Below, one piece after another: positions 1 to 9,446 of a DNA stretch of 64,000 nucleotides. Under the pieces are notes generated by a model. It saw only the letters and a program-made list of their open reading frames with translations, ran no database searches and had not been told where the DNA came from. The stretch is from JBHGBM01 sp041946965 (GTDB taxonomy: Bacteria > Acidobacteriota > Terriglobia > Bryobacterales > Bryobacteraceae), in assembly GCA_041946965.1 (NCBI GenBank), contig JBHGBM010000008.1, positions 31,372 through 95,371 on the forward strand. Reading direction: 5' to 3'. A program made the position numbers and the translations under genes. Each line of letters begins with the position of its first letter. Position 1 is the stretch's first letter.

Positions 1-11
1 CCGGCGCGCGG

Positions 12-1514
12 GTGACCGGACGGATCTCGGGATCCGTCGTGGTGGTGTCGGGCCCTGACGACCTGCCCGAACGGCTGGAGGCGCCGGCCGCAGCCGGCAG
101 GCTGATGCCCGCCGACAAGCTCAGCCCCGCGCTGGCCGACCCTGGCCTTTCCGCGTGGCTGGCCGAGTTCCACACCGATGTGACGCCCGAGGAGGCTCGG
201 GAAATCGTCCTGCTGGCGGCTCTCGATCCCCTGCCGCATCCCGACCTGCTGCCCAACCAGTTGCTGGTCGCCGGAGACGCGGAGCACGTGGCCGCGCTGG
301 CGGAATGGGACGAGGTCGCCTACATTTTCCCGGCGAGCGCGGATCTGGTTGCGGGCGAACGGGTGGCGGGCTGTGCCGGAGCGCTGCTCGGCGGCGAGGC
401 CATCGGACAGTACGTGAAAGTAGGGCAGGGGTGGCCCTCCTCCGGTCCCGACGGTGCCGCCCTGGGCTACTTCATTGAGAGCCTGACGGAGAAGATCCCG
501 CGCTCGACGGCCGAATCGGAGGTCGTACGGGCGCTCAACGAGTGGGCCAAGCATGCGCGCATCACGTTCCGCGCCGCGGAGCGGGCCAGCGCGCCGCGCG
601 CCGTCACGGTGCTTTTCGGGCGCCGCGAGCACGGCGACCGCTACCCGTTCGACGGCCCCGGCCGGGTGCTGGCCCACACCTACTATCCCGCGCCGCCGAA
701 TCCCGAGCCGCTGGCCGGCGACATGCACTTCGATTCCGATGAGGACTGGCACGCAGGCGCCGCCGTGGACCTGTTCACGGTGGCGCTGCACGAAGCGGGG
801 CACGCGCTCGGCTTGGGGCACTCGGACCGTCCCGGCGCCGTGATGTACCCGTATTACCGCCAGGCAGCCGCGCTAGGCGCCGACGATATCGCGGGCATAC
901 GCGAACTCTATGGCGGCCGCGACCAGGCGCCGCAGCCTGCCGCACTGGAATTGGAGATCGCTAACGCGCCCGCAGCCACCACCGCCGCAAGCATTGCCCT
1001 GAGCGGAACGGTGCGCAATGCGCAGGGTGCGGTGGAGGTGAGTTGGGCCAGCGATCGCGGCTCGTACGGCCGCGCGAGCGGCGGCGCCGGCTGGACCATT
1101 CCGGCGCTGCCTCTCAGCCTGGGCATGAACCGGATCACGGTCACGGCGCGCGAGGCGGCGGGCCGCACGGCTTCGCGCACGCTTAGCATCACCCGCCAGA
1201 ATGAAGCTCAACTGCCCACGCCGCCGCCCACGCGGCCGGCCGGTGGCGGAGCGCCGCCTTCGCTGCGCATCACGTACCCGGTTGCGAGCATTTTCTCCAC
1301 CGCGCAGCCCTCTATCACGGTGCGCGGCACGGCCTCGGCGAGCGCGGCCGAAATCGTCTGGTCGAACTCCACGGGCGGCGCGGGGAAAGCCACGGGCACG
1401 GCCGCGTGGGCGGCGGATGTGCCGCTGATCCAGGGCACCAACACCATTACGGTGCGGGCGCTCGATGCGGCGGGCGCCTCTTCGTGGCGCGCGATTACGG
1501 TGGTGCGCCGCTGA
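12..1514 (+). CDS. Matrixin-like (M10-type) zinc metalloprotease with C-terminal Ig-like domains, probably 5'-truncated
   Basis: The zinc site HEAGHALGLGH lies at about residues 260-270 and is followed by a Met-turn-like VMYP, the arrangement of matrixins. An upstream GDMHFDSDEDW segment matches the metal-binding strand of that family. Residues 300-500 hold two similar repeats of about 90 residues, each ending in a N-x-I-T-V motif, and resemble bacterial Ig-like modules of secreted proteins. The frame is open back to base 1, and the GTG at 12 has no visible ribosome site or signal peptide. The true start, and probably an export signal, therefore lies outside the window. Expected role: extracellular protein degradation. 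Substrate is unknown. The stop abuts the stop of the next, convergent gene. Confidence 0.8.
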   Translation: MTGRISGSVVVVSGPDDLPERLEAPAAAGRLMPADKLSPALADPGLSAWLAEFHTDVTPEEAREIVLLAALDPLPHPDLLPNQLLVAGDAEHVAALAEWDEVAYIFPASADLVAGERVAGCAGALLGGEAIGQYVKVGQGWPSSGPDGAALGYFIESLTEKIPRSTAESEVVRALNEWAKHARITFRAAERASAPRAVTVLFGRREHGDRYPFDGPGRVLAHTYYPAPPNPEPLAGDMHFDSDEDWHAGAAVDLFTVALHEAGHALGLGHSDRPGAVMYPYYRQAAALGADDIAGIRELYGGRDQAPQPAALELEIANAPAATTAASIALSGTVRNAQGAVEVSWASDRGSYGRASGGAGWTIPALPLSLGMNRITVTAREAAGRTASRTLSITRQNEAQLPTPPPTRPAGGGAPPSLRITYPVASIFSTAQPSITVRGTASASAAEIVWSNSTGGAGKATGTAAWAADVPLIQGTNTITVRALDAAGASSWRAITVVRR

Positions 1515-2306
1515 TCACCAGGCGGTCCAGCCGCCATCCACCACCAGGTTCTGGCCGGTCACGTAGCGCGAGGCGTCGGACGCCAGGAACACTACCGCGC
1601 CCTTTAGGTCGCTCTCGCCGCCCATGCGCCCGAGAGGGGTCTTGTGGCGGTAGTTGGCCACGAACACGTCTTCGTAATCCGGCCGCTCGTGGAAGGCGGG
1701 GTTGTAAAAGCCGCCCGGCGTGATGGCGTTCACCCGCACCCCGTCGGGCGCGAGATAAGTGGCCAGCCAGCGCGTGAACTGGATGACGCCCGCTTTGGCC
1801 GGACCGTAGTTGCAGGGATTGTCGATGCCGCTGCGGCCGTAGATGCGGTGGTCGGGCGAGACCATTCCGTAGATGCTGGCGATGTTCACGATGGCCCCGC
1901 GCCCGGCCGCCCGCATGGCCGGCGCCACGGCCTGCGAACACAGGAAGGTGCTGGTGAGCGCGCCGCGCGCGGCGGATTCGAACTCGGCGGCGCTCATCTG
2001 CTCGAAGCGTGCGGCCGCGCCGGAATAGGCGTTATTGACCAGGATGTCGATGCGTCCGGATTGCGCCAGGACCATCTCGGCCATGCGGCGCACCGAGGCC
2101 TCGCCGGTCACATCCACCTGAACCGCGGACCCGCCGGGGAGCGACTCGGCTTTGCGCCGGCACTTTTCCAGGTCGCGCGAGGCCACCACCACGCGCGCGC
2201 CGGCTTCGGCCAGCGCGTCGCACATCTGGCCGCCCAGTTTGCCGGCGCCGCCGGTCACGATGGCCACGCGCTCCCGCAGATCGAAGAGCTCGCGAATATG
2301 TGGCAT
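1515..2306 (-). CDS. SDR-family NAD(P)-dependent oxidoreductase
   Basis: 263 residues, the usual length of a classical short-chain dehydrogenase. The cofactor motif TGGAGKLGG is near residue 18, NNA near residue 90, and the catalytic serine and YxxxK (YGPAK) are near residues 140-170. An insertion of about 15 residues sits between the serine and the tyrosine. The C-terminus VVDGGWTAW is typical of the 3-oxoacyl-ACP reductase / gluconate 5-dehydrogenase-like branch. Substrate cannot be read from sequence. It is divergent from the M20 peptidase with only 38 bp between the starts, so both promoters must overlap. It is convergent with the metalloprotease. Confidence 0.88.
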   Translation of the reverse strand: MPHIRELFDLRERVAIVTGGAGKLGGQMCDALAEAGARVVVASRDLEKCRRKAESLPGGSAVQVDVTGEASVRRMAEMVLAQSGRIDILVNNAYSGAAARFEQMSAAEFESAARGALTSTFLCSQAVAPAMRAAGRGAIVNIASIYGMVSPDHRIYGRSGIDNPCNYGPAKAGVIQFTRWLATYLAPDGVRVNAITPGGFYNPAFHERPDYEDVFVANYRHKTPLGRMGGESDLKGAVVFLASDASRYVTGQNLVVDGGWTAW

Positions 2307-2344
2307 TTCAGTTAACCCGAAGCTGGTAGCATATCATCGAGACG

Positions 2345-3592
2345 ATGATCACCGCCTACCTTGAGACTCATGCCGGCCGGCTCGCCGGGATCCTGGGCGA
2401 TCTGGTGCGCATCCCCTCGGAGAACCGGCCGCCCGGCGGCGCCGAACGCGCCTGCCAGGAGTACGTGGCGGGATTCCTCCGCAAACTCGGTTGGGACGTG
2501 GATGTGTACGCGCCCACGGATGTGCCGGGCATCGAGGAGCATCCGCTCTACTGGCCGGGGCGCGATTACACCGGCCGGTGCAACGTTACCGCGCGCCGGG
2601 CGGGCCGGGGCCAAGGGCGCTCGCTGCTGCTCAGCGGCCACGTGGATACCGTGCCGGCGGGCTCGCGCCCGTGGACGCGCCCGCCTTTCGGGGCGGTGCG
2701 GGAGGGTAATCGCCTGTACGGCCGCGGCTCGATGGACATGAAGGCGGGCCTCGCCGCCGCGCTGTGGCTGGCGGAAGCGCTGCATGCGATGCGGATCGAA
2801 CTCGGCGGCGATCTGCTCGTCGAGAGCGTGGTGGACGAGGAATTCGGGGGCGTGAACGGCACGCTCGCGGCGCGCCTGCGCGGGCACCGCGCCGATGCCG
2901 CCATAATCTGCGAGCCCACCTCCTTGAGGATCGCGCCGGCGCAGCGCGGCGGGCGGCTCGCACACGTGACACTCTCGGCGCCCGGCGACATCTTCGCCGA
3001 TCAACAGGGCGGGGTGATCTCGCAGTTGCGCTGCCTGCTGGACGCGCTGCCGGCCTTCGCCGCCGCCCGCGAGGCGGGCGCGCCGCGGCACCCCTATTAC
3101 GAGCACCTGGCGGCGCGGGCGCCGGTGGCGGTCACGTGTGTTTCGAGCGGAGCGTGGGGATTCGGCGAGCCCATCGCGGTGCCGGTCTCCTGCCGCGTGG
3201 AGATCTTCATGCAGGCCATGCCGGGGGAAACGCGGGAGGAGATCGACGCCCAGTTTCTGGCGTGGCTGGAGGAAACCGCCGCAGGTTTTCCCGCCAGGCC
3301 CGAGGTGGCCTATCCGATCCGCTGGCTGCCCGCCTCGACGCTCACACCCGATGCCGCTCTGATCCGGGAGTTGGCCGAATCGGCGCGCGCCGTGCTGGGC
3401 CGCGAGCCGGCCGTGGAGGGCATGGAAGCGCCCTGCGACATGTACGTGTTCCACCAGATGGGCATCCCCGCGGTGCTGTGGGGGGCGCGCGGCGGCAACG
3501 CCCACGCGCCGGATGAATACGTGGAGCTCGATTCCGCCCTGGAGGCCGCAAAGGTGCTGGGCGACTTCGTGGTGCGGTGGTGCCGAGGATGA
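2345..3592 (+). CDS. M20 family metallopeptidase (ArgE/DapE/ACY1-like)
   Basis: 415 residues. Metal-site motifs of the M20 di-zinc hydrolases appear in order: SGHVDTVP (His ligand), GRGSMDMKAG (bridging Asp), VVDEEFGG (general base Glu and ligand), ICEPT, and C-terminal NAHAPDEYV (last His ligand). The enzyme would remove an acyl or amino-acid group from a small amide or peptide substrate. The exact substrate is unknown. A TATCAT box at 2332-2337 lies 7 bp before the ATG, with no obvious Shine-Dalgarno, so the message may be leaderless. It is translationally coupled to the aldo/keto reductase that follows through an ATGA overlap. Confidence 0.87.
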   Translation: MITAYLETHAGRLAGILGDLVRIPSENRPPGGAERACQEYVAGFLRKLGWDVDVYAPTDVPGIEEHPLYWPGRDYTGRCNVTARRAGRGQGRSLLLSGHVDTVPAGSRPWTRPPFGAVREGNRLYGRGSMDMKAGLAAALWLAEALHAMRIELGGDLLVESVVDEEFGGVNGTLAARLRGHRADAAIICEPTSLRIAPAQRGGRLAHVTLSAPGDIFADQQGGVISQLRCLLDALPAFAAAREAGAPRHPYYEHLAARAPVAVTCVSSGAWGFGEPIAVPVSCRVEIFMQAMPGETREEIDAQFLAWLEETAAGFPARPEVAYPIRWLPASTLTPDAALIRELAESARAVLGREPAVEGMEAPCDMYVFHQMGIPAVLWGARGGNAHAPDEYVELDSALEAAKVLGDFVVRWCRG

Positions 3593-4464
3593 TCCCGGGG
3601 ATCTCGCCGCTGGCGCTCGGCACGGTCGAGTTGGGAATGGACTACGGCTTCCGCGGCAGCGGGCATTACGGCCGCCCAGCCGCGGAAGAGGCCATCCGGC
3701 TGCTCCGCCGCGCGGTGGACCTAGGCATCACGCTGTTCGACACCGCTCCCTCTTACGGCGACGCCGAGGCGCTGATCGGCCGCGCGCTGGCAGGCATGCG
3801 CGACCGGCCGCTGATCGCCACCAAGGTGGGGACACTGGAGCCCGCCGCAATGGCCGCGTCCATCGAGGCCAGCCTGCGCGCGCTCGGGGTGGAGCGTATC
3901 GATGTGCTCCAGATCCACTACGCCACGCCGGCCACCTTCGCCAACGACGATGCGCTGCGGGCGCTCGACGATGCGCGCCGCGCGGGAAAGGTGCGCTGGC
4001 TCGGCGCGAGTTTCTACGACGAGGACGCCGCGTACGCGGGCGCGGGCCGGTTCGACGCCATCCAGGTCCCCTTCAGCCTGCTGGACCAGAAGATGGCGCG
4101 GCGCGTGTTGCCGGCGGCGCGTGCGGCGGAAACCGCGGTGCTGGTGCGCTCGGCCTTCCTGCGGGGGATCCTGACGCCGCGGGTGCATGCCACACCCGAG
4201 CCTCTGGCGCGGCTGCGCGAGGCCGCGCTGGCGGCGCTCGCCGCGACCGGCGAGCCGGTCGAGCGCCTTGCGGAAGTGGCGCTGCGGTTCTGCCTCGGCG
4301 TGCCGGGCGTCACATCGGTGATCGTGGGGGTGCGCTCCATTCCCGAGCTCGAAGCCAACGCCGCCGCCGCGGCAAAGGGGGCGCTCGCCCTGCCCGAGGC
4401 CGGAAGGTTTTCCTTCGGTGACGATCCGATTGTGAACCCGTCTACATGGCAAGGGTTGATTTAG
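3589..4464 (+). CDS. Aldo/keto reductase
   Basis: 291 residues from the ATG at 3589, which overlaps the preceding stop as ATGA. An in-frame GTG at 3577 is possible but less likely. The AKR catalytic set is visible: Asp and Tyr in FDTAPSYG, Lys in IATKVGT, and His in VLQIHYA. The segment VPGVTSVIVGVRS near the C-terminus is the usual cofactor-binding end of AKRs of the YajO/tas type. No export signal is seen, in contrast to the other AKR-like genes in this window. It forms a two-gene operon with the M20 hydrolase. Its 3' end overlaps the convergent MFS gene by 23 bp. Confidence 0.88.
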   Translation: MIPGISPLALGTVELGMDYGFRGSGHYGRPAAEEAIRLLRRAVDLGITLFDTAPSYGDAEALIGRALAGMRDRPLIATKVGTLEPAAMAASIEASLRALGVERIDVLQIHYATPATFANDDALRALDDARRAGKVRWLGASFYDEDAAYAGAGRFDAIQVPFSLLDQKMARRVLPAARAAETAVLVRSAFLRGILTPRVHATPEPLARLREAALAALAATGEPVERLAEVALRFCLGVPGVTSVIVGVRSIPELEANAAAAAKGALALPEAGRFSFGDDPIVNPSTWQGLI

Positions 4465-5635
4465 GCCGCACGCGGAACAGCAGCGCGATGGACACCACCA
4501 CCACCACCGCGCCGGCGCGCAGGCAGGTCTCCAGCCCTACAGCGTCTTTCAGATACCCGGCCAGCGGCGCCGAAAGCCCGCCGGCCAGGCATCCGCCCAG
4601 GTTGAAAATGCCGTAGCCGGTGGCGCGCAGGTCGTTGCGCGCGATCTGGCTCAGCACCGGCATATTGTTGGCGTCGTAGAAACCCTTGCCGATGCCGAAC
4701 GCCACCAGCGCGAGGATCAATCCCGCCGTGGAGTCCACCAGCCCCAGCAGGAACAGCGCGGGAGCGTTCACCAACAACCCGGTGACCTGAGTAAAGACGC
4801 GCCCGCGCGGCGTGGCCGAAGCCCACCAGTCCGCCACCCAGCCTCCACCCAGAATGCCAATCACCCCGGCGAGGTGAACGAAGATGGTGTAAAATCCGGC
4901 GCGCGCCAGATCCATGTGGAAGTGCTCGTAGAGGAACAGCGGCAGCCAGGTGTAGAGCATCCAGTTGGCCACCGAGGTGGTCATGAACACGATCAGCATG
5001 GGCACATAGCCGGGAGTGCGCAGCAACTCCGCGATGGAGCCGCGGAATTGCGGCTCGACGGTGGGCCGCGCCTCGCGCGTGCGCGCCAGCACCGGCGCGA
5101 GCACCATCATGTACACCACACCGGCGGCGCCCAGGATGCCGAACGCCCAGCGCCAGCCGAACTGCTGCCCCAGCCACCCGCCCGCGCCGCCCAGGATCAA
5201 GCCCGCGTAAACGCCGCTGATGTGGATGCCGGTGGCGAGCGAGCGCGTTTTCTCCCCGTGCCGGTCGGCGATGAGCGCCAGCGCCGCCGGCAGATAGAAT
5301 GCCTCGCTCACCCCCATGGCGCCGCGCAGCGCGAGCAGTTGTCCCGCGGTGCGCGCCTGCCCGGTGGCCCAGGTGACCAGGGACCAGACCAGCAGGCTGA
5401 TGCCGATCACGCGCCGCCGCCCGAAGCGGTCGGCCACATAGCCGCACACCGGACTGAGCACCGCGTAGACCCACAGGAAGGCCGTCCCCAGCAGGCCCAA
5501 CTCCAGGTTGGACATGTTGAGGTCCGCGCGCAGCAGCGGCAGTACGGAGAAGATCACCTGCCGGTCGAGGTAATTCAGCGCGGCCACCACCCACAGCACC
5601 GCGACCAGCACCCAGGGATTGATTTCACGCCGCAT
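4442..5635 (-). CDS. MFS transporter, spinster/hexuronate-like
   Basis: 397 residues with about 12 hydrophobic segments. The start is the ATG at 5635 (MRREINPWVL). The open frame runs further upstream, but only as out-of-frame sequence of the preceding gene. Family marks are NYLDRQVI after the first helix, GYVADRFGRRR in loop 2-3, and a second-half counterpart GGWVADWW. The NYLDRQ motif is shared by spinster-type and anion:cation symporter-type MFS proteins. Substrate is unknown, with organic acids or sugars acids plausible. It overlaps the upstream MetE-like gene by 11 bp, so the two are translated from one message. Confidence 0.85.
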   Translation of the reverse strand: MRREINPWVLVAVLWVVAALNYLDRQVIFSVLPLLRADLNMSNLELGLLGTAFLWVYAVLSPVCGYVADRFGRRRVIGISLLVWSLVTWATGQARTAGQLLALRGAMGVSEAFYLPAALALIADRHGEKTRSLATGIHISGVYAGLILGGAGGWLGQQFGWRWAFGILGAAGVVYMMVLAPVLARTREARPTVEPQFRGSIAELLRTPGYVPMLIVFMTTSVANWMLYTWLPLFLYEHFHMDLARAGFYTIFVHLAGVIGILGGGWVADWWASATPRGRVFTQVTGLLVNAPALFLLGLVDSTAGLILALVAFGIGKGFYDANNMPVLSQIARNDLRATGYGIFNLGGCLAGGLSAPLAGYLKDAVGLETCLRAGAVVVVVSIALLFRVRPKSTLAM

Positions 5636-6731
5636 GGGCGCGCACGCGGGCGGCGGCTTCGGCCAGCCGCCTGAGCTTCTCGAAAGCCTCGTCGATGGAG
5701 GGGGGCTCGGAGGCGTCCGGAGCGAAGCCGCAGTCCGGGTTGAGCGCGATGCGCGCGGGCCCGAGCTTACTGGCGCCGGTCTCCGCGATAGCGGCCATGT
5801 CCTCCACGGCTTGCAGCGCTTCCGTACGCACGTCAACCACGCCCATGCCCACGCCGAGATGGGGCGGCAGGAATTCGAGGTCCGAGGCGTCGCCGGTGCC
5901 CTGGTAGGCGAACTCGAGGTTGACACGATCGGCTTTGAGCGCGGCCAGGCGCGGCAGCAGGGGCTTGTAATCGCCGCGAACGTCGCTGCGGCGCCTGTAG
6001 ACGCTATGGCAGCAGTGCAGGTGCACTTCGGCCGGCACGCCTTCGATCACGCGGTTGATGGCAGCCACGGCTTCCGGAACCTGGACGTCGGGATCCCACT
6101 GGCGGCGCAGGCGCTCGTCGTGCGAGCCTTCCCCGGCCATGAGCTGCCGGTCGCAGAAATAGGTGAGCGCGGGGTCGTCGACCTGCACGATGTCCACGCC
6201 GGCTTCGGCCACGGCGCGCGCCTCGGCGGAGAGAATTTCCGCCAGGTGCTCCATGTAGTGCTGGTAAGTCGGGTAGGCGTCGCGGCTGTAATCGGCGTGC
6301 CAGTACCGTATGGCGATGAGGAACGGGCTGGGAAGCGCGAACTTGGTCAGGCGGGTCGCGTTCGAAACCAGGAAGCGCGCATCGGCGGCGAATACCGGAT
6401 CGCGCGGCTGCATGCGCCGGACCACCACGCGGTGGTATTTCACTTCGCCGGCGTGCTCGTAGCGGCGCGAGCGTTCCACGCCGCCCACCCGGTCGAGGAA
6501 CTCGTCCACGTATTGGATGCGGCGCCACTCGCCGTCGCTGACCACGTCGAGCCCGGCCAATTCCTGGAGGCGTATGGCGAAGCGCACGAAGTCGTCCAGC
6601 ATGGCCTGGAAGCGCACGGGCGGCATTTCGCCGCGCCGCGCCAGCAGATGGCGGACGGCCTGCGGCCGCGGCAGCGACCCGATGGGATGCGTGTAGAAGG
6701 GCGGCAGTTTGGATGTGCGGGCGGTCTTCAT
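5625..6731 (-). CDS. MetE-like (cobalamin-independent methionine synthase II family) zinc methyltransferase
   Basis: 368 residues, about the size of the C-terminal catalytic barrel of MetE without the N-terminal half. Family motifs are GSLPRP at the N-terminus, LDVVSDGEWRR near residue 65, DIVQVDDPALTYF, HLHCCHS, NLEFAYQG and LNPDCGF. The His-x-Cys, Glu and distal Cys that bind the catalytic zinc in MetE are all present. Short core-MetE proteins of this kind use an unidentified methyl donor, or act on alternative substrates. It is co-transcribed with the MFS transporter, which suggests the substrate may be imported. The start is 51 bp from the divergent lyase gene. Confidence 0.85.
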   Translation of the reverse strand: MKTARTSKLPPFYTHPIGSLPRPQAVRHLLARRGEMPPVRFQAMLDDFVRFAIRLQELAGLDVVSDGEWRRIQYVDEFLDRVGGVERSRRYEHAGEVKYHRVVVRRMQPRDPVFAADARFLVSNATRLTKFALPSPFLIAIRYWHADYSRDAYPTYQHYMEHLAEILSAEARAVAEAGVDIVQVDDPALTYFCDRQLMAGEGSHDERLRRQWDPDVQVPEAVAAINRVIEGVPAEVHLHCCHSVYRRRSDVRGDYKPLLPRLAALKADRVNLEFAYQGTGDASDLEFLPPHLGVGMGVVDVRTEALQAVEDMAAIAETGASKLGPARIALNPDCGFAPDASEPPSIDEAFEKLRRLAEAAARVRAHAA

Positions 6732-6782
6732 GATCTTCCAAGTTTAGAACGGACAGGCGCCGCATCGTGATATACACGAAGG

Positions 6783-8588
6783 GTGGCACAGACAACCAGG
6801 CGCGAATTCGCCGCAACCTTGATGGGGGCCGCGGCAGCCGATCAGGCGTCCGTTTTGAAGACGCTCAAGCGCGGGCACCCGCGCGTCATCGTGGACAGCC
6901 GGACCGGGGCGCGCATCAAGGCTTTGACCGCGAGGTCGCCGGTGGCGGCCAGGATCTACCGCACGCAGCGCGCCGAAGCGGAACAGATTCTCAGTGCCGC
7001 GCCCAGCCGCTACGAGATCCGCGACGGCCGCCGCCTGCTCTCCGTCAGCCGGCAGGTTAAGGAACGGGTACATACCCTGGCGCTGGTCTATCTGGTGGAG
7101 AACGATGACCGCTGCGTCGAGCGCATCTGGCGGGAACTGGAAGCCGCGGCGCAGTTCCGCGACTGGAACCCGAGCCACTTCCTCGATACCGCCGAGATGA
7201 CCTACGCATTCGGCATCGCTTACGACTGGCTCTTCGACCGCTGGTCCGAGGGGCGGCGCAAGACGCTGCGGGAGGCCATTCTGCGGCTTGGCCTCGATCC
7301 GGGCCTCGAAGTGTACGGCAGCGCCTCGGGCTGGCACAAACGCGACAACAACTGGAACCAGGTCTGCAACGGCGGGCTCGCAGCCGGCGCTCTGGCGATT
7401 GCGGACGAAGCGCCGGAGACGGCCGCGAAGATTCTGGCCGCGGGAATCCACAGCCTGCCCCTGGCCATGCGGCACTACGGGCCGGATGGCGCCGGCACCG
7501 AAGGCGCCACTTACTGGGATTACGGCACGCGTTTCAACGTGAAGATGATTGCGGCGCTCGAAACCGCGCTCGGCAGCGATTTCGGGCTGGCGGCGCTGCC
7601 TGGCTTCGCCGAAAGCGGCCTCTACCAGATCTATCTGGCCGGCGCGGGCGGCCTCGCCCTCGATTTCGAAGACTGCGGGCTCAGCCGTCTTTCCAGCCCC
7701 ATGCACTTCTGGATGGCGCGCCGCTTCCGCAAGCCCGAGTACAGTTGGTTCCGGCTGGCGGAACTGGAAGGCCCGCAGTCGCGCGCCGGCATCCTCGACC
7801 TGCTGTGGTTCGACGACAGCGGCAAGGGCTACGACCCCAAGCGCCTCCCGCTCGACAAATACTTCCGCGAGGCCGAACTGGTGTGCGCGCGGAGCGCCTG
7901 GTCTGATCCCACGGCGCTGGTGGTGGCCATGCAGGCGGGGAACAGCAATAACTTCGCCGGGCACCGCAGCCTGGATTTGGGAACCTTCATTCTGGAATCC
8001 GGCGGGGTGCGCTGGATCATCGACTCCGGCGTGGACCACGAGACCTATCAGACGCACCGCAATCACATCCGGCGGCAGGACTTCTACCGCATCCGGGCGG
8101 AGGGCCACAACGTACTGGTGATCAACCCGGATAAGGGGCCGGACCAGGATCCGCGGGCGTTTGCGCGCGTGACCTCCTATAACTCGACGCCGGAGCTCGT
8201 AACCGCGACCTTCGACCTCACGCCGGCTTACGCGCGGCACGCGCAACGCGTGGAGCGCAAGCTGGAGGTCATCGGCCGGCGGCGCGTCCGCGTCACCGAC
8301 CGCGTCACCGCCGCGGCGCCGGCGGAGCTATGGTGGTTCGCCCACACCGCGGCCGCCGTGGAGCTGTCCCCGGACAAACGCGCGGCCGTGTTGCGCCAGC
8401 AGGGCAAGACGTTTTCGGCGCGCGTGCTTTCCCCGGCGAACGCGGAGCTCCGGGTTATGCCCGCCGAACCGCTGCCCTCGAGCCCCAACCCCACGCCGCA
8501 GGCCGGAAACGAAGGCCGGCGCAAACTCGCCCTGCGCCTGGCGAACGTGCGCGATGCCGAGATCGCGGTGATGTTCGAACCCGCGTAG
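6783..8588 (+). CDS. Heparinase II/III-like polysaccharide lyase with Tat-type leader
   Basis: 601 residues from a GTG. The N-terminus TTRREFAATLMG resembles a twin-arginine leader, although the hydrophobic part is short. The alpha/alpha-toroid region carries KRDNNWNQVCNGG and the catalytic-region pattern EGATYWDYG. The beta-sheet domain has FAGHRSLDLGTFILESG followed by DSGVDHE, the arrangement of the heparinase II/III family. Expected role: eliminative cleavage of uronic-acid-containing polysaccharide, periplasmic or extracellular. Exact substrate is unknown. Divergent from the MetE-like gene with 51 bp between the starts. Confidence 0.82.
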   Translation: MAQTTRREFAATLMGAAAADQASVLKTLKRGHPRVIVDSRTGARIKALTARSPVAARIYRTQRAEAEQILSAAPSRYEIRDGRRLLSVSRQVKERVHTLALVYLVENDDRCVERIWRELEAAAQFRDWNPSHFLDTAEMTYAFGIAYDWLFDRWSEGRRKTLREAILRLGLDPGLEVYGSASGWHKRDNNWNQVCNGGLAAGALAIADEAPETAAKILAAGIHSLPLAMRHYGPDGAGTEGATYWDYGTRFNVKMIAALETALGSDFGLAALPGFAESGLYQIYLAGAGGLALDFEDCGLSRLSSPMHFWMARRFRKPEYSWFRLAELEGPQSRAGILDLLWFDDSGKGYDPKRLPLDKYFREAELVCARSAWSDPTALVVAMQAGNSNNFAGHRSLDLGTFILESGGVRWIIDSGVDHETYQTHRNHIRRQDFYRIRAEGHNVLVINPDKGPDQDPRAFARVTSYNSTPELVTATFDLTPAYARHAQRVERKLEVIGRRRVRVTDRVTAAAPAELWWFAHTAAAVELSPDKRAAVLRQQGKTFSARVLSPANAELRVMPAEPLPSSPNPTPQAGNEGRRKLALRLANVRDAEIAVMFEPA

Positions 8589-8596
8589 CCACCCTG

Positions 8597-9334
8597 CTAC
8601 GGCGCCAGCCCTTCCACGCTGGTGAACGGCCCCGTAGGGTTGAACCGCAGGCCGATGATGTTGAACCAGCCGCCCGGCTGGGGAGCAAACTCGATAGTGC
8701 CGCGCTTCCCCGCGGTCACCGGGAACTGGTCGGCGAGCGAGAACGAAGTCTGCGCGCCGGCCGGCAGGTTCAGAACGGCCGTCTGAATGCTGCGCCCGGT
8801 CTCGTCGCGGATGGTCACGTCCACCGCGGCGGCGTTCAACCTGGATGCATTCGCCATGCCGAACCCCGTGGCCGCCGACGAGATGTGATCGAAGACGAAG
8901 ACCTTGCTGGTCGTGGCGGTGCGCATGGAGGGCACCACCACCTCGTAATCGGGCCGCCCGGCGACGCGCTGGCGCATGACGGCGCTTATGGCCATGTGCC
9001 CGGAGGTTTGCACGTCCATGTCGGCCCAGCCAATCGTGGTATTCGCCGCGTTGCCCAGCGTTTCCAGCGTGGCCACGCCGCCCGGGGGAAGGTTGACGGT
9101 TACTTGGGAGACCGGAGACCCTCCCGATACCCCGGAGAACGAAACCGGCAGGGCGCTGCCGTCGCGCGCCCAGAGGTGGATGATGGCCTGGCCGGGAGCC
9201 AGCGTCGCGAGGTTCACAATTACGAACGTGGTCTGCCAGGAGCCGCCGTCAACGATGTGGGGGACATAAACCGTCGAATTCACGTCGGCCAGCAACGAGG
9301 TTGCGGCCAGCACTGCGAGCGCTACGTATTTCAT
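8597..9334 (-). CDS. Secreted hypothetical protein
   Basis: 245 residues with a typical signal peptide (MKYVALAVLAATSLLA). The start is the ATG at 9334, placed 7 bases after a GGAG. A GTG two codons earlier is too close to that ribosome site. The mature part is rich in beta-strand patterns (VTVNLPPGGVATLETL, AVLNLPAGAQTSFSLADQ), which suggests two similar Ig-like or jelly-roll domains. No catalytic motif is seen. Proteins of this style are common in soil acidobacteria, with no known function. Confidence 0.75.
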   Translation of the reverse strand: MKYVALAVLAATSLLADVNSTVYVPHIVDGGSWQTTFVIVNLATLAPGQAIIHLWARDGSALPVSFSGVSGGSPVSQVTVNLPPGGVATLETLGNAANTTIGWADMDVQTSGHMAISAVMRQRVAGRPDYEVVVPSMRTATTSKVFVFDHISSAATGFGMANASRLNAAAVDVTIRDETGRSIQTAVLNLPAGAQTSFSLADQFPVTAGKRGTIEFAPQPGGWFNIIGLRFNPTGPFTSVEGLAP

Positions 9335-9446
9335 GGTCACGCTCCTACCGACATTTTAGGGCGTGCCGGGGAAGGCGGGTTAGCCGGCGGCGGGAAGCCG
9401 CCCGGCTCTGTTGTTATATCCTGAACCTCTGAGGAGGAACTCAGGC

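Noticed and set aside
5636..5926. N-terminal extension of the MFS protein
   Set aside because: Ser/Pro/Arg-rich out-of-frame sequence inside the MetE-like gene; ATG 5635 starts the first helix.
9383..9406. Rho-independent terminator between the secreted protein and CE15 genes
   Set aside because: Stem has a bulge and there is no T-run, and both flanking genes point away from it.
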